Assembly: GCA_023249615.1 (NCBI GenBank)
Contig: JAHFCG010000005.1
Span: 1-42,712, forward strand
Length of the DNA: 42,712 nt
Reading direction: 5' to 3'
DNA from: a candidate division FCPU426 bacterium
GTDB taxonomy: Bacteria > Oederibacteriota > Muellerivitia > Muellerivitales > Muellerivitaceae
Every line of letters starts with the position of its first letter. Within the stretch, counting starts at the first letter, position 1. Made by a program: the position numbers and the translations under genes. The notes beneath the pieces are model-generated. The model made no database searches, had not been told where the DNA came from, and worked only from the letters and a program-made list of their open reading frames with translations. Shown here piece after piece: positions 24,618 through 32,650 of the stretch.

Positions 24618-26866
24618 TAAAGGGTTTTGGAACCCTTCCTGTTTTGTTTTACGAGCAAAAAAGTCAACAATAGCCAAAAACCAAGACCCGCAAAAACCAT
24701 GGGATACCACCAGGGTTTAAATTGGAATCGAATTTCGTGGGTTCCCCCCGGAATAAACAAACCGCGGAAAAGATAATTGGCGGTGAACAGGGGCTGGGCT
24801 TTGTGGTCCACCCAGGCCTTCCAACCTGGAAAGGCCACTTCCGAAAAAACCACCCAACCAGCCCGATCCAGCTTTGTCTCGAAAACTTGTTCGTTCAGGT
24901 CATCCCTCAAGAACCTGTATTCCAGATGATTTTTTTTTGTGGGCGTTGATGTGAACAGTTCATTACTTGGGGGATTTTCACCGAGAAAAGATTTCTGATA
25001 AGGGTTGAAATTATCCATCCCCATATTTTTCAACAAGGCTTGTCCATCGGGAACAACCTCGATTTGTTCAGGGGCGTAAAGGAACGGGTTGGGTTCCTTG
25101 GCTCCGTAAAAACGAAGCGGCCCCCAAGGATTTCGTGTAAAACCGGGAACTTCCCCCTTTTCATTTCCCGTAATAAACCCGCCCAAAGCCATTAAACGGA
25201 CAAAAGTTTTAAAAGGCAGGGTGTGTAATTCGCCCCTTCGGCCCAGGGATAGGGTGTTATACCCGCCGATATTTCGGATTTTAAAAAGGCAGGCGGCGTT
25301 TGCTGGAAATTCCTCGTTTTGGATAATGCTCCCGGTCTTTATTTCATGGGGAATATTGTCCCCAAGAAAAATTCGGGAGTGTCCCATTTTTTCGGAAAGA
25401 GCGGCCATCAGGGGAGTTTCCTTTTCAAAGCCCAGGTTCGAAGGGGGGCCCATTCGAGAAGGGCAAATCGACCAACCCCCGGTTAAAAGGGATAAAAATA
25501 TCGAGGTTAAAAAAATCCATTTTCCCGCTTTTGGAAAAAATTCAAAACGCGGCCACCCGCAAAGTCCCAATCCCCCCAGGAAAAGGAAGAAAATTTGATC
25601 CAGCGGGAGGGCGGTCCCCCTCAAAATCAAGGCGCCGCCGACGAAACAGACAAACAGGAATATTGTTTTGAAATTCACCCTGGCATTTTTGGAAATTTCC
25701 TCGTACCCATAAGCCGTTAAAACTGAAAAACAGGCGATATAAAGGTAAAGGAACCGGAAGGGGCCCCGGAGGAGGTGGAAGCCGGGAACCCAAAGGGTGA
25801 ACCATTTGTGGAGGAAAAAATATTTTCCCAGGCAAACCAACAGGGCGAGGACGGCGGTTCCGAGGAGAAAATAAAGGATTTTGGCCCCGGTTTTTCGGAA
25901 AGCCAGGAGAATCAAAAAAGGCGCCCAAATTCCCAGAAAACCCGCGTTGGCGGCAAATTCCTCAAAGGGCAAAATTAATCCCCGGAGGCGGTCGATGGGA
26001 TGAACCGGGAAAAGAAACTGGTAAAGGATGGAAGGATTGATGGAAATTCCGGCGTTGAAATTTTCGTAGGAGAGGTCCGTGTGGAGGCGGTCTGAAAAGG
26101 ACATGAATTCGGAGCAGGGGATCCAAAGGAAAAGGAAAGGGAGAAAACCCCACGTGAAAAATCCGATGGAAATGAAAACCCTGGTTCTTTCCTTTCGGTT
26201 GGCTTTCAGAAACCCGGTTCCTGATCGGAATAAAAAATAAAATAAGCCGAAATAAAGGGCTCCCAAAATTATTTGGAAACAGCCGGTTAAAAAAAGCAGG
26301 GCAAAAGCAAGGCCCGAACGGAAAGCCGAGCGCCGGGTGAAACCGGCCGTCCATTCCTCCAGGGAGCCGAGGCACCAGGGTATCCAGGCGAAAGCGGCTA
26401 CGCACATGGGATGGGAAATCTCGTTCCAAAAAAATCCCGAAAAAGCAAAGGAAACGGCGCCAACCCAGCAGGATTCCTCGGACAGGTTTAATTTTTTAAG
26501 CCAAAAACGCGTTCCCCAGGCTGCCAGGAAGAGGTGAAGAAAATTAAAAACTCCCAAACCATAAGCGGTTGGAAAAAGAAGGGTTGGGTAAAGAAGGGGA
26601 TAGCAAACCATGGAGGAGGGATCGGCCCAAAAGGGCTGGCCCGCGAAGAGGTAGGGGTTCCATAAGGGAATCTGTCCGCTGAGCAGGCTGTTTTTGAAAA
26701 ATTGGCGGACGATACCATTGTAAATCAGTATATCGCCATCGAAATAAACATATCCGAGGATTAGGCAGGGGAAAAGCGCCACCAGCGGCGTCGCGAGATA
26801 GAGAAAAAGGGGATTTTTAAACTTCAAGGGCGGCTCTTTTGCTTTTTTTGAAACCGGTCCCATCAT
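24614..26866 (-). CDS. YfhO-like multi-spanning membrane protein (predicted glycosyltransferase)
   Basis: This is the only clear minus-strand gene. I start it at the ATG ending at 26866, giving 750 residues, because the further 32 in-frame residues overlap the divergent gene; no good ribosome binding site is visible for either. About 12-13 transmembrane helices fill residues 15-500. The first loop carries the family motif DGD(I) and LSGQIPLWNPYLFAGQPFWADP, typical of YfhO proteins. A periplasmic beta-rich domain follows (about 510-720, with LGRRGELH and FSEVAFPGWKAWVDHK), then a last helix. Bacillus YfhO glycosylates teichoic acids; the substrate here is unknown. It converges on polA with a four-base overlap. 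Confidence 0.8.
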   Translation of the reverse strand: MMGPVSKKAKEPPLKFKNPLFLYLATPLVALFPCLILGYVYFDGDILIYNGIVRQFFKNSLLSGQIPLWNPYLFAGQPFWADPSSMVCYPLLYPTLLFPTAYGLGVFNFLHLFLAAWGTRFWLKKLNLSEESCWVGAVSFAFSGFFWNEISHPMCVAAFAWIPWCLGSLEEWTAGFTRRSAFRSGLAFALLFLTGCFQIILGALYFGLFYFLFRSGTGFLKANRKERTRVFISIGFFTWGFLPFLFLWIPCSEFMSFSDRLHTDLSYENFNAGISINPSILYQFLFPVHPIDRLRGLILPFEEFAANAGFLGIWAPFLILLAFRKTGAKILYFLLGTAVLALLVCLGKYFFLHKWFTLWVPGFHLLRGPFRFLYLYIACFSVLTAYGYEEISKNARVNFKTIFLFVCFVGGALILRGTALPLDQIFFLFLGGLGLCGWPRFEFFPKAGKWIFLTSIFLSLLTGGWSICPSRMGPPSNLGFEKETPLMAALSEKMGHSRIFLGDNIPHEIKTGSIIQNEEFPANAACLFKIRNIGGYNTLSLGRRGELHTLPFKTFVRLMALGGFITGNEKGEVPGFTRNPWGPLRFYGAKEPNPFLYAPEQIEVVPDGQALLKNMGMDNFNPYQKSFLGENPPSNELFTSTPTKKNHLEYRFLRDDLNEQVFETKLDRAGWVVFSEVAFPGWKAWVDHKAQPLFTANYLFRGLFIPGGTHEIRFQFKPWWYPMVFAGLGFWLLLTFLLVKQNRKGSKTLY

Positions 26867-26932
26867 AGGGGTATTTAAAGTCGGGGTAAATGATCGCGCC
26901 GTTTTGTTTTCTGGCTGTTGTATTATGGAAAA

Positions 26933-27301
26933 ATGATTACCGCGGTGTTGAATGAAATTCATTTTCAGGAAATAATTGAGAAGGCCGCCAAGGACGCGGG
27001 CGTTGATTGCCTGTTCGCGGCCGAGGAAGAAACCCTGCTCGCCCTTTTTCAGGAAGGGACCCCCTCCGTTTTATTGATTGATTTGGGAAATTCAAATTTG
27101 GACGGGGCGGCGCTGATCCAAAAACTCAAACAAAACCCGGCCACGAGATCCATTCCGGTTGTGGCTTTTGGAAACCAGATTCGGGCGGATTTGATGCAGG
27201 ACGCGAAAGAAATGGGGGCGGATCTGGTGCTTCCCAAATCAGCTTTTCGTGGGCAATTACCGGAATTAATCCGGCATTATGACCAATGTCATGATCGGTA
27301 G
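26933..27301 (+). CDS. Degenerate response-regulator receiver domain protein
   Basis: The start is ATG at 26933, giving a single 122-residue receiver-like domain without an output domain. The phosphorylatable aspartate is kept (D50 in VLLIDLGNSNLDG), and so is the lysine K102 in LVLPKSA. The N-terminal acidic pair that binds Mg2+ is changed to N7-E8, and the switch threonine/serine is replaced around G80 (VVAFGNQ). Phosphorylation may therefore be weak or absent. TATTAT at 26921-26926 ends only six bases before the ATG, with no ribosome binding site, suggesting a leaderless mRNA. No kinase gene is nearby. Confidence 0.7.
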   Translation: MITAVLNEIHFQEIIEKAAKDAGVDCLFAAEEETLLALFQEGTPSVLLIDLGNSNLDGAALIQKLKQNPATRSIPVVAFGNQIRADLMQDAKEMGADLVLPKSAFRGQLPELIRHYDQCHDR

Positions 27302-27377
27302 CTTTTCCAAGCGGTAACTTGGATCACGAAAAGGGTATTGAAAAAAGATTTGGGCCGTTGCATCCTAGGGTAAGTCA

Positions 27378-27459
27378 ATTATTAGTTTTGAATTTTTAGT
27401 TTTTAATTAAAGCCTCAAACACTTACAACTCGGAATTAAACATTCAGAATTCTTTTTAG
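27378..27459. repeat. AT-rich imperfect palindrome upstream of tatA
   Basis: TTTTGAATTTTTAGTTTTTAA-like sequence around 27384-27410 faces a diverged inverted copy at about 27432-27459. The left half closely matches the element at 9896-9960. The right half ends at the ribosome binding site region of tatA. Confidence 0.6.
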
Positions 27460-27471
27460 AGGGAGTTTGAC

Positions 27472-27696
27472 ATGGGCGGACGTTTCGGGGAACTTTTACT
27501 TATTTTGATCATAGCGCTTTTGCTTTTTGGACCGAGCAAACTGCCTGATTTGGCCAAGGCCCTTGGAGAGGCCTTGCGGGAATTTAAAAAGGCTTCAAAT
27601 CCCGACACTGCCGACAACGCCAAACCGGCGGCCCCAGCCGCCTTACCTTCGGAAACCAAACCCGTTGAGAAAAAAGACAGCACCCTCATTTCATAA
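27472..27696 (+). CDS. tatA: Sec-independent translocase subunit TatA/TatE
   Basis: The product is 74 residues. It shows the TatA pattern: short N-terminus, one membrane helix ([18 protein letters not shown]) ending in the FGP hinge, an amphipathic helix ([17 protein letters not shown]), and an acidic/alanine-rich unstructured tail. TatA forms the pore-like assembly for export of folded proteins. No tatC or tatB is present in the window, so it is a stand-alone copy here. ATG at 27472 follows GGGAG. A clear intrinsic terminator follows. Confidence 0.92.
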   Translation: MGGRFGELLLILIIALLLFGPSKLPDLAKALGEALREFKKASNPDTADNAKPAAPAALPSETKPVEKKDSTLIS

Positions 27697-27719
27697 AATC
27701 TGCTGACGGACAAATTTTA

Positions 27720-27750
27720 AAAGCCATGGTCCAAATCCATGGCTTTTTTT
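27720..27750 (+). terminator. Intrinsic terminator after tatA
   Basis: AAAGCCATGG (27720-27729) and CCATGGCTTT (27737-27746) form a perfect 10-bp stem with a seven-base loop, continuing into a run of T's to 27750. Confidence 0.9.
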
Positions 27751-27873
27751 ATTTCCAATCGGCCTTTTCCGTCGGCGGGAAAAAACTAATTTCAGGGTCG
27801 AACGGGTAACAAAAAAATCTGCGGGCTTTCCTTGGCGAATAACTGGTATAAAATGCTGAAAAGGAGACCTTGG

Positions 27874-28458
27874 GTGCGAAAAGAATTTTTACCACGGATA
27901 TGGTTGGCTTTGGCCGTTATTGCCAGCTTGTCCTCCGGCTGTGGAAAGCCGACGGATGTTCCTCCTCCCAAGCCGGGAGGGTTGGCGGTAGGGGACAAGG
28001 CCTTTGATTTTTCCGTGATGGATAACAACGGACGCGTCCTCAATCTTTCCGGGGTTCAGGAAGGATGGTACCTGGTCCTCATCTTGTTTCGGGGTCATTG
28101 GTGTTCCGCCTGCCAAAACCAGTTGATCAATCTCAAGGAAGATTTCCCCAAATTCGCCCCTCTTCACGCGGCCCTCGCCTGCGTCAGCGTGGACACGGTG
28201 GAGGAATCGGCCCATTTCGCCGAGGAATGGCGGTTTCCATTTCCCTTGTTGTCCGATACCAAGTTCCAGATTATCGACGCCTACGGCGCGCGGCATCCCC
28301 AGGGCCACGAGGGAAAGGACATCAGCCGCCCGGCGGTTATCATCATCGATCCCCAAAAAATCGTCCGTTATAAATATGTCGGAAACAGCCCGGTGGACCG
28401 GCCCACGGACGATGAAATTCTTTTTACCCTTCAGCAAATACAGTCCGGAAAAAAATAA
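27874..28458 (+). CDS. Redoxin (AhpC/TSA-like) lipoprotein
   Basis: The start chosen is GTG at 27874, seven bases after AAGGAG (27861-27866), giving 194 residues. The signal peptide ends in the lipobox LSSGC with cysteine 23 as lipid anchor. The mature protein has a thioredoxin/peroxiredoxin fold: GDKAFDFSVMD, then the redox motif FRGHWCSACQ with C77 and C80. It then has the conserved VSVDTVEES and FPLLSDT segments and RPAVIIIDPQKIVRYKYVG. It should reduce peroxides or disulfides on the periplasmic side of a membrane. A TATAAA at 27847-27852 with an upstream TG may be its -10 box. Confidence 0.85.
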   Translation: MRKEFLPRIWLALAVIASLSSGCGKPTDVPPPKPGGLAVGDKAFDFSVMDNNGRVLNLSGVQEGWYLVLILFRGHWCSACQNQLINLKEDFPKFAPLHAALACVSVDTVEESAHFAEEWRFPFPLLSDTKFQIIDAYGARHPQGHEGKDISRPAVIIIDPQKIVRYKYVGNSPVDRPTDDEILFTLQQIQSGKK

Positions 28459-28472
28459 CAAAGGAAAAAATC

Positions 28473-28630
28473 TTTTGCCACAGATGCATGGGATGCACTC
28501 AGATGAAAATTTTTTTAAAACCAATTAGGATTTTTCTTTTTATCTGTAGCTAACTGGGACAAAAACCAGGTTAGCTTTCGCGGTTTTTTTCGGTTTGGCC
28601 CATCCCATGAATCCCATGCATCTGTGGCTA
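28473..28630. repeat. CCACAGAT-type palindromic element (copy 1)
   Basis: The left arm (about 28475-28495, GCCACAGATGCATGGGATG) and right arm (28599-28629, ending CATGCATCTGTGGCT) are inverted copies around a 103-base middle. The middle holds a smaller hairpin (AGCTAAC 28548-28554 with GTTAGCT 28570-28576). The element fills the gap before the esterase gene; in-frame ORF extension through it is not coding. Confidence 0.85.
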
Positions 28631-28693
28631 AACGGTCTTGGTTTTTTGTTTACCCTTGGCTCTTCGTACTCTTTGCCTGAAAGGTTTTTCTTT

Positions 28694-29431
28694 ATGAAAA
28701 TCGGTTTTGAATCCCAAAAGGGTGATACGGGAATCCTCCTGATCCACGGTTTAAGCGGAACACCCTCGGAGGTCCAGCCCCTGGGGGATTACCTCTCGGC
28801 AAAAGGCATCTCAACCCTTGGCCCCTGGCTAAAGGGTCACGACACGACCCCGAAAGATTTGGCCGAAACCCGGTGGCAGGACTGGGCGGAAAGCGTCAAA
28901 GAAGCCTACGATTCCCTCCTTAACCGTTGTTCCAAGGTTTTCGTGGGGGGCCTTTCCATGGGGGCGCTTCAGGCTCTTCATCTTTCGGCCCTTTTTCCGG
29001 TTGCGGGGGTAATTTCAATGGCGGCTCCCATCCGTATTTTTGACTTTCGTTTCAACGGGATTGCTTTCTTTCGTTTTCTTCAATGGCGGACCTCCAATTT
29101 AACGGGAGGCATTTTGGATCCTCAGGCTCCGACCCATCAAACCTATCCCTATGTGGCGACCAAAAGCCTTTATGAATTAAAAAAATTCATGAGCCAGGTT
29201 CGGGAAGATTTGCCCCGCGTAACGGCTCCAGCCCTGGTGGTTCAGGGAAGAAAGGATTCCATGGTACCCCCCCCGAACGGCGATTTGGTTTACCAGGCTT
29301 TGGGCTCAAGGCAAAAGCACCTTCTTTACCTTGACCGCTCCGACCATGTGGTCACCATGGATTGGGATAAACAGGTACTCTTTGAAAGGGCTTTCAAGTT
29401 TATACAATCCAATGGTCAATCCATCGAATAA
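28694..29431 (+). CDS. Alpha/beta hydrolase, carboxylesterase/lipase type
   Basis: The start chosen is ATG at 28694 (MKIGFESQKGD), after AAAGG at 28680-28684; the longer frame starts inside the palindrome. The 245-residue product has the oxyanion segment ILLIHGLSGTPSEVQPL, the nucleophile elbow GLSMGALQAL, and the acid in VVQGRKDSMVPPP. The catalytic histidine is in DRSDHVVTMD. GHDTTPKDLAETRWQDW is typical of Est30-like monoacylglycerol lipases/carboxylesterases. No signal peptide, so it is cytoplasmic; natural substrate unknown. Confidence 0.88.
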   Translation: MKIGFESQKGDTGILLIHGLSGTPSEVQPLGDYLSAKGISTLGPWLKGHDTTPKDLAETRWQDWAESVKEAYDSLLNRCSKVFVGGLSMGALQALHLSALFPVAGVISMAAPIRIFDFRFNGIAFFRFLQWRTSNLTGGILDPQAPTHQTYPYVATKSLYELKKFMSQVREDLPRVTAPALVVQGRKDSMVPPPNGDLVYQALGSRQKHLLYLDRSDHVVTMDWDKQVLFERAFKFIQSNGQSIE

Positions 29432-29487
29432 CCCTCAATCGAACCTTATCAAGTAAACCTTTTAACCTTTTAAAGGCCCATTAATAA

Positions 29488-29516
29488 TTGACACGGTCGT
29501 GGGGCGGCTTTATTGT
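29488..29516 (+). promoter_or_regulatory. Predicted sigma70-type promoter for the M23-bactofilin pair
   Basis: A perfect -35 box TTGACA (29488-29493) is 17 bases from TATTGT (29511-29516). It would give a leader of about 115 bases before the M23 gene. Confidence 0.55.
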
Positions 29517-29637
29517 AAAAGTGGCTAGGGAATCAACTGAATTGATCGAAGTCCTCGAAACCCCCGTCTTTTTAGTGACCTTCAAAGACGCCCCGGGAAA
29601 AGCACCTTTTAAAACCATTTGTCAAGGATTCGCGAGC

Positions 29638-30555
29638 ATGTCCCATTTATTCAAGTCCTACTTTAAAAAGAAAATGACCTTCATGGTGGTCCCCCATGAC
29701 GGCGGTAAATCCGTTCAAATTAAAACCAACCTTTTTGTCCTCCACCTGCTGGTTTTTATTTTTGGGGGACTGGTGACCTGGGCCGCCATGGCCATTTCCA
29801 AGGATGTCAATTATCAACTGGCGGAAATGACGGCACAAAGATTCAAGACCAACATGACGGAAATCCTGGGGGAACTTGAAACCAACCGTGTTTTGCTTTC
29901 CCGCATGGCCTCGGTGGATACCCAGTTCCGGAAACTTTTAAAACTGGGGGACCGGAAAAAGGTTTTTGAACTTAACGGAATGGGCGGCCCCACGGAGGAG
30001 GATTCCACCCGATTTTCCAGGCTGCTCCAGGAAAAAAATGAGCATCTTCTTAATAAAGTGGACGCTAGTCTGAAACTTTCCAATCAACAGGCGGCCCAGC
30101 AGGAAGAAAGTTTCAAGGAGATTAGTGTTTTTCTCGACAAACAACGCTCCATTCTGGCCGCTACTCCTTCCCTTTGGCCCATCAAGGGATGGATAACTTC
30201 GGGCTATGGAAAAAGAGCCTCGCCTTTAACCGGGGAACCGGGACGACACATGGGGGTTGATATCGCGAACGAGGCCAACACGCCCATTCGGGCCACAGCC
30301 GACGGGTTGGTGACCTACGCGGGGTGGCAGGCTGGTTACGGCCGGGTGGTGGCGGTGGAACACGGGTTTGGATACGGAACCAGGTACGGCCATTGCGCCC
30401 GCATTGATGTCAAAGTGGGGGATGAGGTTAAACGCGGTCAGATTTTGGGTTATGTCGGCTCCACGGGCCGCAGTACGGGAAGTCATGTTCACTATGAGGT
30501 GCGGATTCACGGCATGCCGGTGGACCCGGAAAAATATCTACCAAAGGTTGATTAA
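29638..30555 (+). CDS. M23 family metallopeptidase (LytM-type cell-wall hydrolase)
   Basis: The start chosen is ATG at 29638 (MSHLFKSYFKKK), after AAGGA (29624-29628); a longer frame would begin within a predicted promoter. The 305-residue protein has one N-terminal membrane helix (about residues 27-49), a periplasmic coiled coil (about 55-175), and a C-terminal M23 domain. Zinc ligands are H204 and D208 in RHMGVD and H285 in HVHYE, with H283 as the catalytic base. It should cleave peptidoglycan cross-links. It lies 10 bases before a bactofilin gene; such pairs act together in cell shape or local wall growth. Confidence 0.92.
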   Translation: MSHLFKSYFKKKMTFMVVPHDGGKSVQIKTNLFVLHLLVFIFGGLVTWAAMAISKDVNYQLAEMTAQRFKTNMTEILGELETNRVLLSRMASVDTQFRKLLKLGDRKKVFELNGMGGPTEEDSTRFSRLLQEKNEHLLNKVDASLKLSNQQAAQQEESFKEISVFLDKQRSILAATPSLWPIKGWITSGYGKRASPLTGEPGRHMGVDIANEANTPIRATADGLVTYAGWQAGYGRVVAVEHGFGYGTRYGHCARIDVKVGDEVKRGQILGYVGSTGRSTGSHVHYEVRIHGMPVDPEKYLPKVD

Positions 30556-30565
30556 GGAGACAAAA

Positions 30566-30958
30566 ATGGGATTTTTTGGTTTCGGCGATTCAAAAGCCAT
30601 GGGGAAGGTGGATACCATTATCGGGGCGGAAGCCTCCCTTCGCGGAAGCTACAACTCCAAACACAGTATCCGTGTGGATGGGGAAATTTACGGCAACGTC
30701 ACCAGCGAGGATGGTGTCATTGTGGGTGAAAAGGGAATGGTCCGGGGCAATCTGGTGGGTAAATCCGTTTTGATCGGCGGCAAGGTCAAGGGCAACATTA
30801 CCGCTTACCAAAGGGTGGAACTTCAAATCACCGCGCAGGTTGAGGGTGATATTTCTACCCCCATTTTTGTTGTCGATGAGGGCGCGGTGTTCGAGGGTAA
30901 TTGCCAAATGGAAGAAGCGGGCAAAGTGGTGGATCTGCCTAAGGCACGGGAAAACTAA
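30566..30958 (+). CDS. Bactofilin (polymer-forming cytoskeletal protein)
   Basis: The start chosen is ATG at 30566, after AAGGAG (30554-30559) that overlaps the M23 stop. The 130-residue product is almost entirely the DUF583/bactofilin beta-helix, with the repeating pattern of short strands (IRVDGEIYGNV, VIVGEKGMVRGNL, VLIGGKVKGNI, VELQITAQVEGDI). The short N-terminal tail MGFFGFGDSKAMGK may bind the membrane. Bactofilins form nucleotide-free filaments that position wall enzymes; the neighbouring M23 peptidase is the likely partner. Confidence 0.93.
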   Translation: MGFFGFGDSKAMGKVDTIIGAEASLRGSYNSKHSIRVDGEIYGNVTSEDGVIVGEKGMVRGNLVGKSVLIGGKVKGNITAYQRVELQITAQVEGDISTPIFVVDEGAVFEGNCQMEEAGKVVDLPKAREN

Positions 30959-30997
30959 AGCCAGTCCACTGTCGACAGCTCAAAGTTCACAACCAGC

Positions 30998-31058
30998 AAA
31001 GGCGGCTAACTTGTCCGGCGAAGCCATCAAGGGCGAAGCGGGATGGCCGCCTTTTTTG
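30998..31058 (+). terminator. Long-loop intrinsic terminator after the bactofilin gene
   Basis: AAAGGCGGC (30998-31006) pairs with GCCGCCTTT (31046-31054), followed by T's to 31057. The wide loop contains a second partial stem (GCCATC/GATGG) and GCGAAGC words typical of dispersed repeats. Confidence 0.6.
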
Positions 31059-31098
31059 TTTTAACCAATGTATTTTCTTTCAAAGCTAAAAACGAATT

Positions 31099-31187
31099 AC
31101 CCTCACCCCGCCCTCTCCCCTCGAGGGAGAGGGGGAAAATCTCAAGCAAAACCCTTGCCCCTAGCGGGAGAGGGAAGGGTAAGGGGA
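31099..31187. repeat. CCCTCACC...GGTAAGGGG palindromic element
   Basis: It has the same architecture as 4549-4648: complementary outer ends, and an inner perfect 9-bp stem CCCTCTCCC/GGGAGAGGG (31111-31119 and 31125-31133). A second pair is CCCCTAGCGGGAG near 31158-31170. No gene is present in 30959-31271. Confidence 0.75.
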
Positions 31188-31271
31188 TCTTTTTGTTAAT
31201 TCAAACCGTGCCTTACTCTTTAATTCACTGATCAGCAAAACCGCGTTAATGATGCTAGAATCAAATCCCCA

Positions 31272-32444
31272 ATGAAAAAAAAGAAAGCTCCAAAACCGAT
31301 TTATTTCGATTGCGCCGCAACGACCCGGCAAAAACCGCCTCAAGTCATCAAGGCTGTCACCCTATTCGCCAACGAGGTCGGGGTGTCTCATGGCAGGGGA
31401 ACCTACAAACCCGGCATCGAAGCCAACGAACTGGTGTATGGGACCAGGGCCGCACTGGCCAAGCTTTTCCATATTCAAAGGTCCGATCGGATTCTCTATA
31501 TGAAGAACGTCACCGAGGGAATCAACACGGCCCTGAAGGGTTTCCTGAAAAGCGGAGACCATGTGGTCCTGTCCGGCCTGGAGCATAACGCGGTCATCCG
31601 GCCGTTGAACAAGCTCAAGGCTTCAAGGGGAATCGAATATTCAATTGTTCCGGCCAATAGTCTGGGGCGTTTAAATCCCTATGATTTTGAAAAGGCACTA
31701 AAGCCGAATACGAAAATGATCTGCCTGACCCACGCTTCTAATGTGACCGGGAATTTAAGCCCCGTCGTGGAGGTTGGAGCCCTTTGTTCCAAAAAAGGAA
31801 TCGCTTTTCTGGTGGACGCGGCCCAAACGGCGGGGGTTGTTCCAATAGATGCCCAGGCTTTGAACATTGATTTTTTAGCCTTTACGGGTCACAAGGGCCT
31901 GATGGGTCCTCCCGGCACCGGAGGCTTGGCGGTTTCGTCCAAATGGAACCTGGATTCCTTTATTGAAGGCGGTACCGGGTCCAACAGCGATAGTGAGGAA
32001 CAACCCCAGCAGTGGCCGGATAAATTCGAAAGCGGAACCCAAAATTACTGGGGGCTCGCGGGACTCAAGGCGGCAGTTGATTTTCTTTTGAAAACCAGCG
32101 TGATGGCGATCCGGAAAAAAGAGGAAGCCTTGACCGTTCAATTTCTGAAGGAAGTTGAGGGCATCAAGGGCCTCAAGCTATTGGGGCTTCCCGCGGGGGC
32201 CGAAAAGGAAAGGGTGGCGGTGGTTTCCCTGAATATTGAGGGTCGGGACCCTTCCGAGGTGGGGTATGAACTGGATGAGAAATACGGCATCATGACCCGG
32301 GTGGGGCTCCATTGCGCGCCTTTGGCTCACCGGACGATAGGGACTTACCCGATTGGGACGGTCCGGTTTAGTTTTGGTTTTTACAACACGGAAAAAGAAA
32401 TCGAAACGGCCATAAAAGCCCTGAAAGAAATAGCCAAAGCGTAA
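31272..32444 (+). CDS. Cysteine desulfurase family protein (class V aminotransferase fold)
   Basis: The product is 390 residues and uses pyridoxal phosphate. It begins IYFDCAATTRQKPPQV, has the cofactor histidine region GLEHNAV, the aspartate in LVDAAQTAGV, and the Schiff-base lysine K208 in FTGHKGLMGPPGTG. The persulfide-forming cysteine is C348 in RVGLHCAPLAH. The sequence fits the subgroup of desulfurase-like enzymes whose genes often accompany DUF3343 proteins; one is encoded at 1421 in this window. TAGAAT with an upstream TG (31253-31261) ends ten bases before the ATG and no ribosome binding site is visible. It probably donates sulfur to MnmA, encoded next. Confidence 0.88.
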   Translation: MKKKKAPKPIYFDCAATTRQKPPQVIKAVTLFANEVGVSHGRGTYKPGIEANELVYGTRAALAKLFHIQRSDRILYMKNVTEGINTALKGFLKSGDHVVLSGLEHNAVIRPLNKLKASRGIEYSIVPANSLGRLNPYDFEKALKPNTKMICLTHASNVTGNLSPVVEVGALCSKKGIAFLVDAAQTAGVVPIDAQALNIDFLAFTGHKGLMGPPGTGGLAVSSKWNLDSFIEGGTGSNSDSEEQPQQWPDKFESGTQNYWGLAGLKAAVDFLLKTSVMAIRKKEEALTVQFLKEVEGIKGLKLLGLPAGAEKERVAVVSLNIEGRDPSEVGYELDEKYGIMTRVGLHCAPLAHRTIGTYPIGTVRFSFGFYNTEKEIETAIKALKEIAKA

Positions 32445-32466
32445 AGGGCGGAAAACAAAAGGCTAT

Positions 32467-32594
32467 TTAGCCACAGATGCATGGGATATATGGGATGTAG
32501 GCGGAAAAGTCTTGATGCCAAAAGCAGGACCCATTTTGATTTTGGTTGTTTTTTTGTTTTCGCCATTCCATGAATCCCATGCATCTGTGGCAAA
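32467..32594. repeat. CCACAGAT-type palindromic element (copy 2)
   Basis: The left arm (32468-32497) and right arm (32562-32592) are inverted copies with ATGCATGGGAT/AATCCCATGCAT cores. It fills the gap between the desulfurase and mnmA genes. Confidence 0.85.
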
Positions 32595-32619
32595 GATGGG
32601 TTTAGGTTTTTGTTTATTC

Positions 32620-32641
32620 CGTTAACTCTGTGGTGAAAAGG
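32620..32641 (+). repeat. Single right arm of the atpD-atpC palindrome type, forming the mnmA ribosome binding site
   Basis: GTTAACTCTGTGGTGAAAAG closely matches the right arm upstream of atpC (about 9445-9464). No matching left arm is present nearby. Its AAAAGG tail (32636-32641) lies nine bases before the mnmA start. Confidence 0.65.
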
Positions 32642-32650
32642 TTGTGTTTC

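Noticed and set aside
28595..28693. N-terminal extension of the esterase (MAHPMNPMHLWLNG)
   Set aside because: It is translated from the palindrome right arm; the same peptide appears opposite or beside other copies, so the start at 28694 is preferred.
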